A stretch of DNA of 64,000 nt from an uncultured Pelagibacteraceae bacterium (lineage in GTDB: Bacteria > Pseudomonadota > Alphaproteobacteria > Pelagibacterales > Pelagibacteraceae), in assembly GCA_902599335.1 (NCBI GenBank), contig CACKFA010000002.1:124001-188000 (forward strand), given 5' to 3'. Of the stretch, positions 26,668 to 35,987 are shown in pieces; within the stretch, counting starts at the first letter, position 1; every line of letters starts with the position of its first letter. A program made the translations under genes and the position numbers. The notes below the pieces were generated by a model, which was not told the DNA's origin, did no database searches, and was given only the letters and a program-made list of their open reading frames with translations.

Positions 26668-27303
26668 TTAATATTGAATAGGTTCGGGATCTATACTTCT
26701 CCATAAATACCAAGTGGCGACAGAACAGTAAGGTGAAAACTTTTTGTTTAGATATGTTATATAACTTTCTGGTGGTAAGTATTTTTTATTAAAATTTTTT
26801 GAAATAGCTCTTAACAAGCCAATATCCTGAATTGGCCAAATATTAGGACGATTATATGTAAACAATAAGATCATTTCTGCTGACCATCTTCCAATTTGTC
26901 TTAACTGAGAGAGATAAATAATCGCTTCTTCATCAGACAATTTTGAAATAATTTTTGGATTAAATTCTTTGTTCAGTACTTTTTTAGCTAAACTTTTAAT
27001 TCCTTTTACTTTCTGCCTGCTTAAGCCACAACTTTTTAGCTGAGATGAAGATAACTTATTAACTGTTTTTGCATTAATTTTATTTTTACATTTTTTCTTA
27101 AATTTTAAAAAAACTGAATTTGCAGCTGCAACACTAATTTGTTGTCCAATTATACTTTTACAAAGTGAAAAAAAAACATCTCTTCTTGAGGTAAGCACTG
27201 TTTCTGAAGGAGATTTGTATTTTTTAATTAATGATGACATTACCTTATCTTTTTTAGATAAATATTTTTTTGCTTTGATCCAATATGATGGGGCTTTACT
27301 CAT
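26668..27303 (-). CDS. alkA: DNA-3-methyladenine glycosylase II (AlkA family)
   Basis: 211 residues of the HhH-GPD superfamily. The SIIGQQISVAAAN helix, the hairpin LRQIGRWSAEMIL and the catalytic Asp160 in WPIQDIGLLRA are all visible. It removes alkylated purines from DNA at the start of base excision repair. No cysteine cluster for a FeS centre follows, so MutY/Nth-type functions are unlikely. Its start overlaps the end of the upstream transporter gene by 8 bases, so the two are co-transcribed. Confidence 0.87.
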   Translation of the reverse strand: MSKAPSYWIKAKKYLSKKDKVMSSLIKKYKSPSETVLTSRRDVFFSLCKSIIGQQISVAAANSVFLKFKKKCKNKINAKTVNKLSSSQLKSCGLSRQKVKGIKSLAKKVLNKEFNPKIISKLSDEEAIIYLSQLRQIGRWSAEMILLFTYNRPNIWPIQDIGLLRAISKNFNKKYLPPESYITYLNKKFSPYCSVATWYLWRSIDPEPIQY

Positions 27304-28177
27304 GTCTAGATACCGATAAACGTTTTTTTAATACCAGCTCACGTCTAAAAATAATAAATGAGGATAAAATTACTAATCCAGCACCCAACAATGTTTTAAA
27401 TGTTGGTACTTCATCCCAAATAAAATAACCAAAAATTATTGCAAATACTAGTGCTAGATATTTCAGAGGTGTTACTAAACTTACTTCTGATAATTTATAA
27501 GATTGGGATAACCATAAATTTGCAAGACCACCCAATATACCAATCAAAGATAACAAAAATAAATCAATTAAACTTGGAAGAATCCAGTTTTGATAAAAAG
27601 ATAAAAAACTTAAAAGCATTATAGAAAATGAAAAAAAGAAACTAATTAACCATACTGGTTCTGTTGAAGACAATTTTCTTATAGCTATTGCAACATATGA
27701 TAATCCTAAACAAAATATTATTGGATAAATATAATATAAGTTAAGTGAGCTGAACCCAGGTTCCGATATAATAATTATACCAACGAAACCAACTAAAACC
27801 GCTAACCACCTATATAAACCAACTTTTTCATTTAACAAAAAAATTGAAAATATAGTTGTGAATATTGGTGCTGCAAAAGTTATACTAACAACTGTTGCCA
27901 AAGGTAAATTTCTTAAAGCGATAAATATAGATACTAACGCAATCAATCCTGCTAAACATCTTTTAAAATGAAGAAATGGTCTAGTTGTTTTATAAAAATC
28001 TAAATATCTATCTTTAGGAATAAGAAATAAAATAGGAATTATTCCACAAAATCCTCTAAAAAACAAAACTTGTCCAACGGGATAATCCTCAGACCATTTA
28101 ACAATCACATCCATAAGCGAAAATGCACATACTGATATGAACATGTAAAAAAAGCCTAATTGATTTTTTGATAGCAT
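27296..28177 (-). CDS. EamA/DMT-superfamily transporter
   Basis: 293 residues with ten predicted membrane helices in two EamA repeats (residues about 5-140 and 150-280). The first repeat has FSLMDVIVKW and FRGFCGIIP; the second ends with GYFIWDEVPTFKTLLGAGLVI, the typical DMT closing motif. Such carriers move amino acids, nucleobases or other small metabolites. The purine island is close but nothing in the sequence proves purine transport. Confidence 0.88.
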   Translation of the reverse strand: MLSKNQLGFFYMFISVCAFSLMDVIVKWSEDYPVGQVLFFRGFCGIIPILFLIPKDRYLDFYKTTRPFLHFKRCLAGLIALVSIFIALRNLPLATVVSITFAAPIFTTIFSIFLLNEKVGLYRWLAVLVGFVGIIIISEPGFSSLNLYYIYPIIFCLGLSYVAIAIRKLSSTEPVWLISFFFSFSIMLLSFLSFYQNWILPSLIDLFLLSLIGILGGLANLWLSQSYKLSEVSLVTPLKYLALVFAIIFGYFIWDEVPTFKTLLGAGLVILSSFIIFRRELVLKKRLSVSRHE

Positions 28178-28211
28178 ATGATTAACTTTAAATTAATTAA
28201 GTTAATTATCA

Positions 28212-28655
28212 ATGGAAATAGCAATTTTAGGATTAGGATGTTTTTGGGGACCAGAAATTAAGTTTAGTAAACTTGATGGAATTATAAAAACAGAAGTAGG
28301 TTATTGTGGAGGTCATAATGCTGAAACCAATTACAAAGAAGTATGCACAGGCACAACAAATCATGCAGAAGTAGTAAAATTAGATTTTGATCCTAAAGTA
28401 ATATCTTACGAGAAAATTCTTGAATATTTTTTTGAAATTCATGATCCAACAACTCTAAATTCTCAAGGACCAGATTTTGGAACCCAATATAGAAGTGAAA
28501 TATTTTATTTAAATGATCAGCAAAAAATTACTGCTGAAAAAATAATAGAAAAAGAAAACATCAAATTATCAGGAAAAGTAGTAACAAAAACTTCTTTAGT
28601 TAAAAATTATTGCCCAGCTGAAGAGTATCATCAAAGATATTTAGAAAAAAGATAA
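28212..28655 (+). CDS. msrA: peptide methionine sulfoxide reductase MsrA
   Basis: 147 residues, a short MsrA. The catalytic Cys10 lies in GLGCFWGPE, followed by VGYCGGHN, HAEVVKLDFDP, FFEIHDPTT and GTQYRSEI, and a second Cys in NYCPAEEYHQ that can resolve the sulfenic acid. It reduces S-methionine sulfoxide in proteins using thioredoxin. It precedes the sulfurtransferase by one base, so the two form an operon. Confidence 0.93.
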   Translation: MEIAILGLGCFWGPEIKFSKLDGIIKTEVGYCGGHNAETNYKEVCTGTTNHAEVVKLDFDPKVISYEKILEYFFEIHDPTTLNSQGPDFGTQYRSEIFYLNDQQKITAEKIIEKENIKLSGKVVTKTSLVKNYCPAEEYHQRYLEKR

Positions 28656-28656
28656 A

Positions 28657-29475
28657 ATGTCTTTAGTTGATACAAGTTGGTTAGAAAATAATATTGATAA
28701 AGTAAAAATTATTGATTGCTCATGGCATATGCCTCAAACTAAAAGAAACGGTTTTGAGGAATATACAGAGGAACATATTCCAAATGCTATTTTTTTTGAT
28801 TTAGATAAAAATTCCAAATTAGATACTGATTTACCACATATGCTTACCGATACTAAATCTTGGGAAAAAATAATGAGCAATATGGGTATAGAAAATAATG
28901 ATCGAATAGTAGTTTACGATAACTCTGATGTTATTAGTTCTTGTAGATGTTGGTACAATTTAATTTATTATGGACATGACGCTAAGCTAGTTCATGTTCT
29001 AGATGGTGGATTAAAAAAATGGAAAAAAGAAAATAAATCTACAGATAACAAAAAAGTGATCACTCAAACATCAAAGTATAAATGTAAAGAACATAAAGAA
29101 CTTGTTAAAAATAAAAAACAAATAGATGAAAATATTGATACAGGTAAATTTAATGTTGTTGATGCAAGAAGTAGAGAAAGATTTGAAGGCAAAGTTGCTG
29201 AACCAAGAAAAGGTCTTAGAAGTGGTTCAATAAAAAATTCTTTTTGCCTACCCTTTTCTGAATTAGTAAACGAAGACCATACTTTCATTAGTGAAGATAA
29301 AATAATGGAAAAATTTAAGTCCTTTAAATTTGACCATGATAAAAATCTAGTATTTTCATGTGGTTCTGGAGTGACCGCAAGTGTATTGGCACTAGCTTAT
29401 TCTTTAATAAATGCTAAATATATGCCAACCATTTACGATGGCTCTTGGGCTGAATATGGAAAAATTAACTTATGA
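28657..29475 (+). CDS. sseA: two-domain sulfurtransferase (3-mercaptopyruvate type)
   Basis: 272 residues with two rhodanese domains. The catalytic Cys235 lies in the loop CGSGVTA, the signature of 3-mercaptopyruvate rather than thiosulfate sulfurtransferases. The N-terminal domain has HIPNAIFFDLD and YDNSDVISSCRCW. It moves sulfur from mercaptopyruvate to thiols or cyanide in the cytoplasm. It overlaps the stop/start of the downstream membrane-fusion-protein gene by 4 bases, linking sulfur repair genes and the pump. Confidence 0.9.
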   Translation: MSLVDTSWLENNIDKVKIIDCSWHMPQTKRNGFEEYTEEHIPNAIFFDLDKNSKLDTDLPHMLTDTKSWEKIMSNMGIENNDRIVVYDNSDVISSCRCWYNLIYYGHDAKLVHVLDGGLKKWKKENKSTDNKKVITQTSKYKCKEHKELVKNKKQIDENIDTGKFNVVDARSRERFEGKVAEPRKGLRSGSIKNSFCLPFSELVNEDHTFISEDKIMEKFKSFKFDHDKNLVFSCGSGVTASVLALAYSLINAKYMPTIYDGSWAEYGKINL

Positions 29476-30464
29476 AAACATCTACCAAAATAACAAGTAT
29501 AGTAATTATATTTTTTCTAATAATTGCAACAGTGATTATTGGAAGAACAATGATCGGAAATCATTTCAAAAAAAAATTCAGTAAAAGACCGCCTCCTGGA
29601 ATAATAGTAACTTCTACTCAAGAGAGAGTTTTTGAAAATATTGTGAGTACCTATGGCACTGCAGCTCCAATTCAAACACAATCATTTAAAATTGAAAAAT
29701 ATGAAATATTAAAACCCATAAATTATAATCAAAAAGTTAAAAAAGGTGATGTAATTGCTGAACTTAAAAATCGAAAAGTTATTGCACAATTTGATGGAGT
29801 TATTGGAAAAAGAGAATTTTCAGAAGATATAGAGGTTTCAAAATCTTCAATATTAATAAATCTTGAAGATACCAGCTCAATATATTGTGATGTAGATATA
29901 CCTGAAATTTTTGTACCATTTATTAAAGTTGGTCTACCAGTTGATATCAAATTTTCTGGTTATAAAAATAAAATTTATAAAGGCCAAGTTGATTCTTTTG
30001 CTAGCAGGATAAGTGAAGATACAAGAGCTTTAGCAACAAGAATTAAGATGGACAATGCATCAGGAGAAATATTACCTGGCTCATTTTTAGAAATATCAAT
30101 TAAATATGATGTAAGAAATGGCTTAAGTGCTCCTGACACTAGTACAATTGTCGAGGGTGAAAATGTTTTTATTTATAAAGTAGATGAAAAAAATAAAGTA
30201 ATGAAAACAAAGGTAACCATTGGTGATAGATATTTAGGCTTTGTAGAAATATTAGATGGATTAAATAATGGAGATAAAATTGTTGCAGAAGGAACAAAAA
30301 AAGTAAGACCAAATTTAACAATCAGACCTATTGAGAAAGGTGCTAAAAAAAATCAAGGAAATTCTAGCTGGGGTAAAGATAAATCAAAAAAAGCTGAAGA
30401 AAAAAAAGGTAAATTTGATTGGTTAAAAAATATTTTTAAAAAATCAGACAAAGAAAAAAAATAA
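29472..30464 (+). CDS. RND efflux pump periplasmic adaptor (membrane fusion protein)
   Basis: 330 residues. An N-terminal membrane anchor (residues about 9-27) is followed by a lipoyl-like half (GDVIAELKNRKVIAQFDGVIGK), a beta-barrel domain and a membrane-proximal domain near VEILDGLNNGDKIVAEG. The helical hairpin is missing or very short, so this is the small-adaptor type. The C-terminal ~50 residues are lysine-rich and may be disordered. It pairs with the RND transporter that starts 5 bases later. No TolC-like outer-membrane gene lies in this window. Confidence 0.9.
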   Translation: MKTSTKITSIVIIFFLIIATVIIGRTMIGNHFKKKFSKRPPPGIIVTSTQERVFENIVSTYGTAAPIQTQSFKIEKYEILKPINYNQKVKKGDVIAELKNRKVIAQFDGVIGKREFSEDIEVSKSSILINLEDTSSIYCDVDIPEIFVPFIKVGLPVDIKFSGYKNKIYKGQVDSFASRISEDTRALATRIKMDNASGEILPGSFLEISIKYDVRNGLSAPDTSTIVEGENVFIYKVDEKNKVMKTKVTIGDRYLGFVEILDGLNNGDKIVAEGTKKVRPNLTIRPIEKGAKKNQGNSSWGKDKSKKAEEKKGKFDWLKNIFKKSDKEKK

Positions 30465-30468
30465 TTAA

Positions 30469-33400
30469 ATGTATATAACTGAAGTTAGCATTAAACGACC
30501 TGTTGTTGCTTGGGTCATGTCTTTAATATTAATTATTTTTGGTATTTTTGTCTTTTTAGAATTGCCAGTAAGAGAACTTCCTAATGGTATACAGCCTCCG
30601 GTGGTTCAGGTTCAAACCGATTATAAATCTGCTTCAGCCGAAATTGTTGATGAAGAAATAACTCAAAAATTAGAGGATGTAATTGGTGGAGCTGAGGGTA
30701 TCAAAAATATTGACTCAAGTTCTCTTAATGGAAGAAGTAGAATTAATATTCAATTCAACACAGACATTGATTTAGATGATGCTGCTAACGATATTAGAGA
30801 AAGGGTTGCAAGAGTTGTTGACAATTTACCAAGTGAGTCAAACCCTCCTCAAATTTTAAAACAAGCAGCAGGTTTTACAACTACAATGTGGGTAGCATTA
30901 TCATCCCCAACCTGGAATGATCTAGATCTTGGTGATTATGCCGAAAGATATCTAGTAGATGCATTTTCAAGTGTGCCAAACGTAGGTCGAATTTTAGTTG
31001 GTGGATTAAGAGAGCTTAGTGTTAGAGTTTGGATAGATCCAATAAAATTAGCTGCAAATGACCTTACAATTCAGGAAGTTGAAAGAGCTCTTAGGAATGA
31101 GAATATCAATCTTCCAGCTGGAACCTTAGAAGCTAATAACAAAGACTTAACTTTAAACATTGATAAATCCTATTCTAATATTGATACTATAAAACAATTA
31201 CCACTTAAGAAAAATAAAGAAAAAGTTATCATTTTATCAGATGTAGCTAATATAGAGTTTGGACCTGTTTCAGAAAAAACTTTATTTAAAGCACAAAGAA
31301 AAAATGCAGTAAATTTAAAAACTGTAGGAATTGGAATTTATGCAAAAAGTGGCGCATCAACGGTAGAGCTTTCTAAACAAATAAAAACTAAAATTAAAGA
31401 ACTAAACAAATCCTTGCCTGATGGATTAAAGTTAGAAATAGCATTTAACAGAGCAACCTACATTGGTGCTGCAATTGAAGAAGTATATAAAAGTTTAATA
31501 ATTGCATTTGTGCTAGTTGTTTTAATAATTTATCTTTTTTTAGGTAACCTAAAAGCTGTAATAGTTCCTGCAGTTGCTTTACCAGTTAGTCTTATTGGAT
31601 CATTTCTCGGGTTATATATATTTGATCTATCAATTAATATTTTTGTATTACTAAGTTTTATTCTGGCAATTGGTATAATCACTGATGACTCAGTGATCAT
31701 GACTGATGCTATCTATACAAGAATTGAAAATGGTGAAACCCCTTTGGTGGCTGCTTATAAAGGTTCTAAACAAATTACATTTGCAATTATTGCAACGACT
31801 TTAATTCTTATAGCAGTATTTTTGCCTTTAATTTTTATTAAAGGAATATCAGGAACTTTGTTTAAAGAAACAGCAATAGCCTTATCCTTTTCAATTGTTG
31901 TATCTTCTTTTGTGGCATTAACATTGTCTCCAATGCTAGGAAGTAAATTTTTAAACAAAAAAGAAAAAGTCAATTTCTTTGTACAAAAATTCAACAATGG
32001 ATTTAAATCTTTTACAGGATTTTATGTAAATTCACTAAAATATTGGGTCAATAAACAAAAAACTATTTCAATATTTATAATTTTAATTATTGCTGCCTCA
32101 GCTTATTTATTTAGTTTTTCTAAAAAAGAATTAATACCAATTGAAGATAGAGGTGCTTATTTAATTATTGGGTCAACTGATGAAGGAAGTTCATTTGAAT
32201 ATACCCAAGAAAAAGCACAGATAATTGAAGGAAGAATATTAAGATTATTGCAGGCAGAAGACAGTCCATATGCAAGACTAATAATGAGAGTTCCTGGTTT
32301 TGGAAGATCTGCAACGTCTTATAACAGTTTTATAATTATTGCATTACTTGATGAGTGGAAAAATAGAGAAAAAGGTAGTCAACAAATCCTAAGAGAAGCT
32401 ATCGGACAAGTGGTTTCTGTACCTGAAACTTTTGCTTTTCCAATTTCTCCACAATCAATAAGAGTATCTAGTTATAATAAGCCTGTTCAAATGGTCATAT
32501 ATGGATCTAGCTACGAAGAATTAGAAGAAATTCAAAATAGCGTCTTAAGAGAATTAAGAAAAAATAGAAATATGTCTAGAATTGAGAGTGATTATACAAA
32601 AAATAAACCTGAGGTTAAATTAATCACTAATAAAAATAGAGCAAATGATTTGGGAGTATCTACAGAAAATATAGGTAGAACTTTAGAAACTCTTTATGGA
32701 GGAAAAAGAGTAACAACTTTTAGTAAAGAGGGAAGAGAATACCCAATTATTTTACAGCAATATTTAGCAGACAGAAGAGATAAAGATGGGTTGTCAAAAA
32801 TTTTTGTTAGATCTGAAACAACTGGTAAACTTGTATCTGTTGCAAGTTTAGTTGAATTTAAAGAAAAAGGCACTGCTGAAGCACTTCCGAGATATAATCG
32901 TCAAAGAGCTGTTACAATTTCTGCTGCGCTTGCAGAAGATTATACTCTAACAGAAGCAATAAAATATCTAGAAGATGTGATGATTAGAGTTGCACCTCAA
33001 AATCAAATAACTTGGAAGGGGAAATCTGAAGAGTTAAAAGAAACAACAAATGAAATATACTTAATCTTTGCTCTAGCTTTGTTAACTGCTTATTTAGTTA
33101 TGGCAGCAACATTTAACTCCTTTGTTCATCCATTTATTATTATTTTAACAGTTCCATTAGCTGTATTTGGTGGCTTAGTGTTTATTTTATTTTTAAATAG
33201 TTCTGTAAATATTTTCTCTCAAATCGCTTTAATAATACTCATTGGTATATCCACAAAGAATAGTATTTTGATTGTAGACTACACAAATCAGATAAGAACT
33301 ACCGGTGTGAAAATCCAGGACGCTATAATTAAAGCTTGCCAACTAAGAATTCGACCAATCATAATGACTTCACTTAGTACAATGATAGCAATGCTTCCAT

Positions 33401-33591
33401 TAGTTATCGGGAATATTGGCCCAGGCGCAGGTGAAGGGTCTAGATTGGCTGTGGGTTCTACAATTTTAGGCGGAATGATTATTTCAACCTTCTTTACTTT
33501 ATATGTAACTCCAACAATGTATTTTGCTCTTGCAAAAAATACTAAGCGTATTGATGCAGTTGATATTGAATTAAAAAAACAGCTAAATTAA
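30469..33591 (+). CDS. RND superfamily efflux transporter (HAE-1 type)
   Basis: 1040 residues, normal for AcrB-like pumps, with 12 membrane helices and two large periplasmic loops. The proton-relay Asp pair 406/407 lies in ITDDSVIMTDAI and the matching Lys930 in GISTKNSILIVDY, so the pump should be active. KRPVVAWVMSLILIIFG at the start and PAVALPVSLIGSF are typical. Substrate could be drugs, lipids or metabolites. Its stop shares TTAA with the convergent transglycosylase gene. Confidence 0.93.
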   Translation: MYITEVSIKRPVVAWVMSLILIIFGIFVFLELPVRELPNGIQPPVVQVQTDYKSASAEIVDEEITQKLEDVIGGAEGIKNIDSSSLNGRSRINIQFNTDIDLDDAANDIRERVARVVDNLPSESNPPQILKQAAGFTTTMWVALSSPTWNDLDLGDYAERYLVDAFSSVPNVGRILVGGLRELSVRVWIDPIKLAANDLTIQEVERALRNENINLPAGTLEANNKDLTLNIDKSYSNIDTIKQLPLKKNKEKVIILSDVANIEFGPVSEKTLFKAQRKNAVNLKTVGIGIYAKSGASTVELSKQIKTKIKELNKSLPDGLKLEIAFNRATYIGAAIEEVYKSLIIAFVLVVLIIYLFLGNLKAVIVPAVALPVSLIGSFLGLYIFDLSINIFVLLSFILAIGIITDDSVIMTDAIYTRIENGETPLVAAYKGSKQITFAIIATTLILIAVFLPLIFIKGISGTLFKETAIALSFSIVVSSFVALTLSPMLGSKFLNKKEKVNFFVQKFNNGFKSFTGFYVNSLKYWVNKQKTISIFIILIIAASAYLFSFSKKELIPIEDRGAYLIIGSTDEGSSFEYTQEKAQIIEGRILRLLQAEDSPYARLIMRVPGFGRSATSYNSFIIIALLDEWKNREKGSQQILREAIGQVVSVPETFAFPISPQSIRVSSYNKPVQMVIYGSSYEELEEIQNSVLRELRKNRNMSRIESDYTKNKPEVKLITNKNRANDLGVSTENIGRTLETLYGGKRVTTFSKEGREYPIILQQYLADRRDKDGLSKIFVRSETTGKLVSVASLVEFKEKGTAEALPRYNRQRAVTISAALAEDYTLTEAIKYLEDVMIRVAPQNQITWKGKSEELKETTNEIYLIFALALLTAYLVMAATFNSFVHPFIIILTVPLAVFGGLVFILFLNSSVNIFSQIALIILIGISTKNSILIVDYTNQIRTTGVKIQDAIIKACQLRIRPIIMTSLSTMIAMLPLVIGNIGPGAGEGSRLAVGSTILGGMIISTFFTLYVTPTMYFALAKNTKRIDAVDIELKKQLN

Positions 33592-34187
33592 AAAATAATA
33601 TATTTTGACGTTGATAAAGAATTTTTACATTCGGATAATTGTTGCTTATAGATATTCGATTGTTTCTGCACTCTTTTGGCTAAATTAATTACTTTTTTAT
33701 TTTTTTTATAATTTTTATAGTTACCCCACCCCTCATGATAAGCAATATATTGCTTGAAAGCATCATTTTTTGAAACTTTTAAAATTTTTTCAGTTTTATT
33801 AGTATACCAGCCAATAAAATCAACACTGTCTTTAAATCTCGCTCTTGTTGCATATTTATTTCCAGTTTCATCTTTATATTGCTTCCATGTTCCTTTAACT
33901 GCTTGTGAATATCCAAAAGAACTTGAAGGTCTTTTGTAAGGTACTACTTTAAATAATTTTTGCCTTGGAGGTTTTGCAAACATATTAAAACTAGATTCCA
34001 TTTTTATAATAGCAAGCTGCAAATAAACTGGAGTACCCCATTTTTTCTCAGTTTTTTTTGCATGTTTATACCAAAGATACCTTTCACCAAATATTGAGCA
34101 ACTGTCTGATATATTTTTTGGAACAGATGAGCATCCTGAGATAAAAATTATTATAATGACTAAAATATTAATTTTTAAAATTTTCAT
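33588..34187 (-). CDS. lytic transglycosylase (SLT-domain) lipoprotein
   Basis: 199 residues. The lipoprotein signal has the lipobox ISGC at about residues 16-19. The SLT fold shows the catalytic Glu in IIKMESSFN, the PSSSFGYSQAVKGTW segment corresponding to the GLMQ/GxxQ region, and AYHEGWGNY near the end. It cleaves peptidoglycan strands on the inner face of the outer membrane. Its start overlaps the VanZ-like gene by 20 bases on the same strand. Confidence 0.87.
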   Translation of the reverse strand: MKILKINILVIIIIFISGCSSVPKNISDSCSIFGERYLWYKHAKKTEKKWGTPVYLQLAIIKMESSFNMFAKPPRQKLFKVVPYKRPSSSFGYSQAVKGTWKQYKDETGNKYATRARFKDSVDFIGWYTNKTEKILKVSKNDAFKQYIAYHEGWGNYKNYKKNKKVINLAKRVQKQSNIYKQQLSECKNSLSTSKYIIF

Positions 34188-34563
34188 TGTTTTTAAAAAA
34201 GTAAAATAAAACTATGACTATAATTACACCTAATAGATTTCCAAATAAATCTGAAAATTCAAAACTTCGATTAGGTATAAAATATTGCAATACCTCAAGT
34301 ACTATAGATAAAAATATTAAGTATATGCTTAAAATATTAAATTGATTATTTTTTCGGAAAGTTAAAAAACCAATAGCTGAAAGAACTATATATGCATACA
34401 AATGATTTGTTGAAACAAAAAAATCTGAAGTTATTTGAGGCTGCAAATTAAAATCTTTATATAAAAACCAGCCCAGTAAGCTACCGGGAAACAAATATAA
34501 AATAATTAAAATAAAATTGAATAAATAAAAAATAAATTTATATTTCGAAAAATAATTAATCAT
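34168..34563 (-). CDS. VanZ-like membrane protein
   Basis: About 131 residues from the ATG at 34563; a TTG at 34587 would add 8 residues and neither has a clear ribosome-binding site. Four hydrophobic segments are visible. The pattern EVLQYFIPNRSFEFSDLFGNLLG is the core of VanZ-like proteins. VanZ gives teicoplanin resistance in enterococci by an unclear envelope effect; in SAR11 the role is unknown. Its overlap with the transglycosylase gene hints at an envelope function. Confidence 0.8.
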   Translation of the reverse strand: MINYFSKYKFIFYLFNFILIILYLFPGSLLGWFLYKDFNLQPQITSDFFVSTNHLYAYIVLSAIGFLTFRKNNQFNILSIYLIFLSIVLEVLQYFIPNRSFEFSDLFGNLLGVIIVIVLFYFFKNNENFKN

Positions 34564-34608
34564 TATTAATATAGTTTTATTTATCAAATTGATTTAAAAG
34601 ATAAACAA

Positions 34609-35316
34609 ATGAGTTATTTAATTTTAGTAAGACACGGTCAAAGTATGTGGAATCTTGAAAAGAAATTTACTGGATGGGTTGATGTGGATCTAACAGAAAA
34701 TGGAAAGTCAGAGGCAAAAAAAGCTGGCCAACTAATAAAACAAGAAAAAATTGAAGTTAATCTGTATTACTCGTCTTTCCAAATAAGGGCTAAAAATACC
34801 TTAAAAATTATACAGGAAGAACTGCAAGATTTTAAAGAAGTAAAGAGTGTATGGGAATTAAACGAAAGACATTATGGAGCTCTTACTGGATTAAATAAAG
34901 ATGAAATGAAAAAAAAACTTGGAGAAGAAAAAGTTCATAAATTTAGACGTTCTTGGGATCTTAGACCCGACCCTTTAGATAAAAAAAATCCATATCATCC
35001 GCTAAATATTGAAACATACAAAGAAATTCCTTTAGAAAAAATTCCTGACACTGAGTCACTAAAAGATACATACGAAAGAGTAATAAAGTTTTATAGCAAA
35101 GAGATAGAGTACAAAACAAATGAAAATATTCTCATTTCTGCACATGGAAACTCTATTAGAGCTCTTTGCAAACACCTGTTTAATTTAGATGACAATGAAA
35201 TCTCTAAACTTGAAATTCCTACAGGAAATCCTCTTTTAATTGAATTAGAAAATAGAAAAATTTCTAATTGCAAATATCTAGATCAAGAAAGAGCTAAAGA
35301 TCTTTTAGTTTTTTAA
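34609..35316 (+). CDS. gpmA: 2,3-bisphosphoglycerate-dependent phosphoglycerate mutase
   Basis: 235 residues. The phosphohistidine His9 lies in LVRHGQSMWN, followed by FTGWVDVDLTE, NERHYGALTGLNK and AHGNSIRALCKHL with the second active His. This is the cofactor-dependent GpmA interconverting 2- and 3-phosphoglycerate in glycolysis/gluconeogenesis. The gene is alone on the plus strand and overlaps the convergent murU-like gene by 23 bases at the 3' end. Confidence 0.95.
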   Translation: MSYLILVRHGQSMWNLEKKFTGWVDVDLTENGKSEAKKAGQLIKQEKIEVNLYYSSFQIRAKNTLKIIQEELQDFKEVKSVWELNERHYGALTGLNKDEMKKKLGEEKVHKFRRSWDLRPDPLDKKNPYHPLNIETYKEIPLEKIPDTESLKDTYERVIKFYSKEIEYKTNENILISAHGNSIRALCKHLFNLDDNEISKLEIPTGNPLLIELENRKISNCKYLDQERAKDLLVF

Positions 35317-35983
35317 AAATATCTATGTCAGTTAAATGATAAAAATCTTGTTGGCTTTCATAACCATATAACTTTTTTTGATCTAATAGTTTTTTCCAAA
35401 TTTCTAAAATAGAGTAATTTTCAATTTTATTTCTCATAAATAATTTTTTATTAATAATTTGACACCCAATGTAAATTAATTCTTTTTCATCCTCTTTGTT
35501 AATTAAATTATTTTTTAAATTAAAATCTCCTTTTAACTTTTTATCAAAACTTAATTTTTTATTTACTAAGAGAAGAATGTTTTCTAATTTTTTAGAAAAA
35601 TACAATTTTTCCATATTTAATATCTCGTCTTTATAGTCATTACTCCAGATTGTATCTGGATTAAAAATTAAAAAATTCTTTTCATCAGAGTCTTTAATCA
35701 TATTTTGAATACCTCCCCCTGTATCTAAAATATGCTCACCATCCTCGATTATTTTGATATCAATATTGAGATTTTTATTCTTTAAAAAACCTGAAAATTG
35801 ATCCTTTAAATAAAAAGTATTTATTAAGATTTTTTTAATACCCAGTTTTTTTATTAAATTAATGCATCTTTCCACCATACTTACACCTTTAATCTCTAAC
35901 AAGGGCTTTGGGGTATTTAAAGTAATTGGATTTAATCTTTTACCAAAACCAGCACATAAAATTAAAGCTGTATTTATTTTCAC
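35294..35983 (-). CDS. murU: MurU-type N-acetylmuramate-1-phosphate uridylyltransferase
   Basis: 229 residues of the nucleotidyltransferase fold: the N-terminal LILCAGFGKRLNPITLNTPKPLLEI holds the GxGxRL...PKP signature that binds the nucleotide (quoted in part: PKPLLEI). GGGIQNM and FNPDTIW (metal-binding Asp) follow. The adjacent upstream gene is an AmgK-like kinase. Together these two are known in Pseudomonas and Caulobacter to turn N-acetylmuramate into UDP-MurNAc and so recycle cell wall. The assignment depends on this pairing; another sugar nucleotidyltransferase is possible. Confidence 0.82.
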   Translation of the reverse strand: MKINTALILCAGFGKRLNPITLNTPKPLLEIKGVSMVERCINLIKKLGIKKILINTFYLKDQFSGFLKNKNLNIDIKIIEDGEHILDTGGGIQNMIKDSDEKNFLIFNPDTIWSNDYKDEILNMEKLYFSKKLENILLLVNKKLSFDKKLKGDFNLKNNLINKEDEKELIYIGCQIINKKLFMRNKIENYSILEIWKKLLDQKKLYGYESQQDFYHLTDIDIFKKLKDL

Positions 35984-35987
35984 TACT

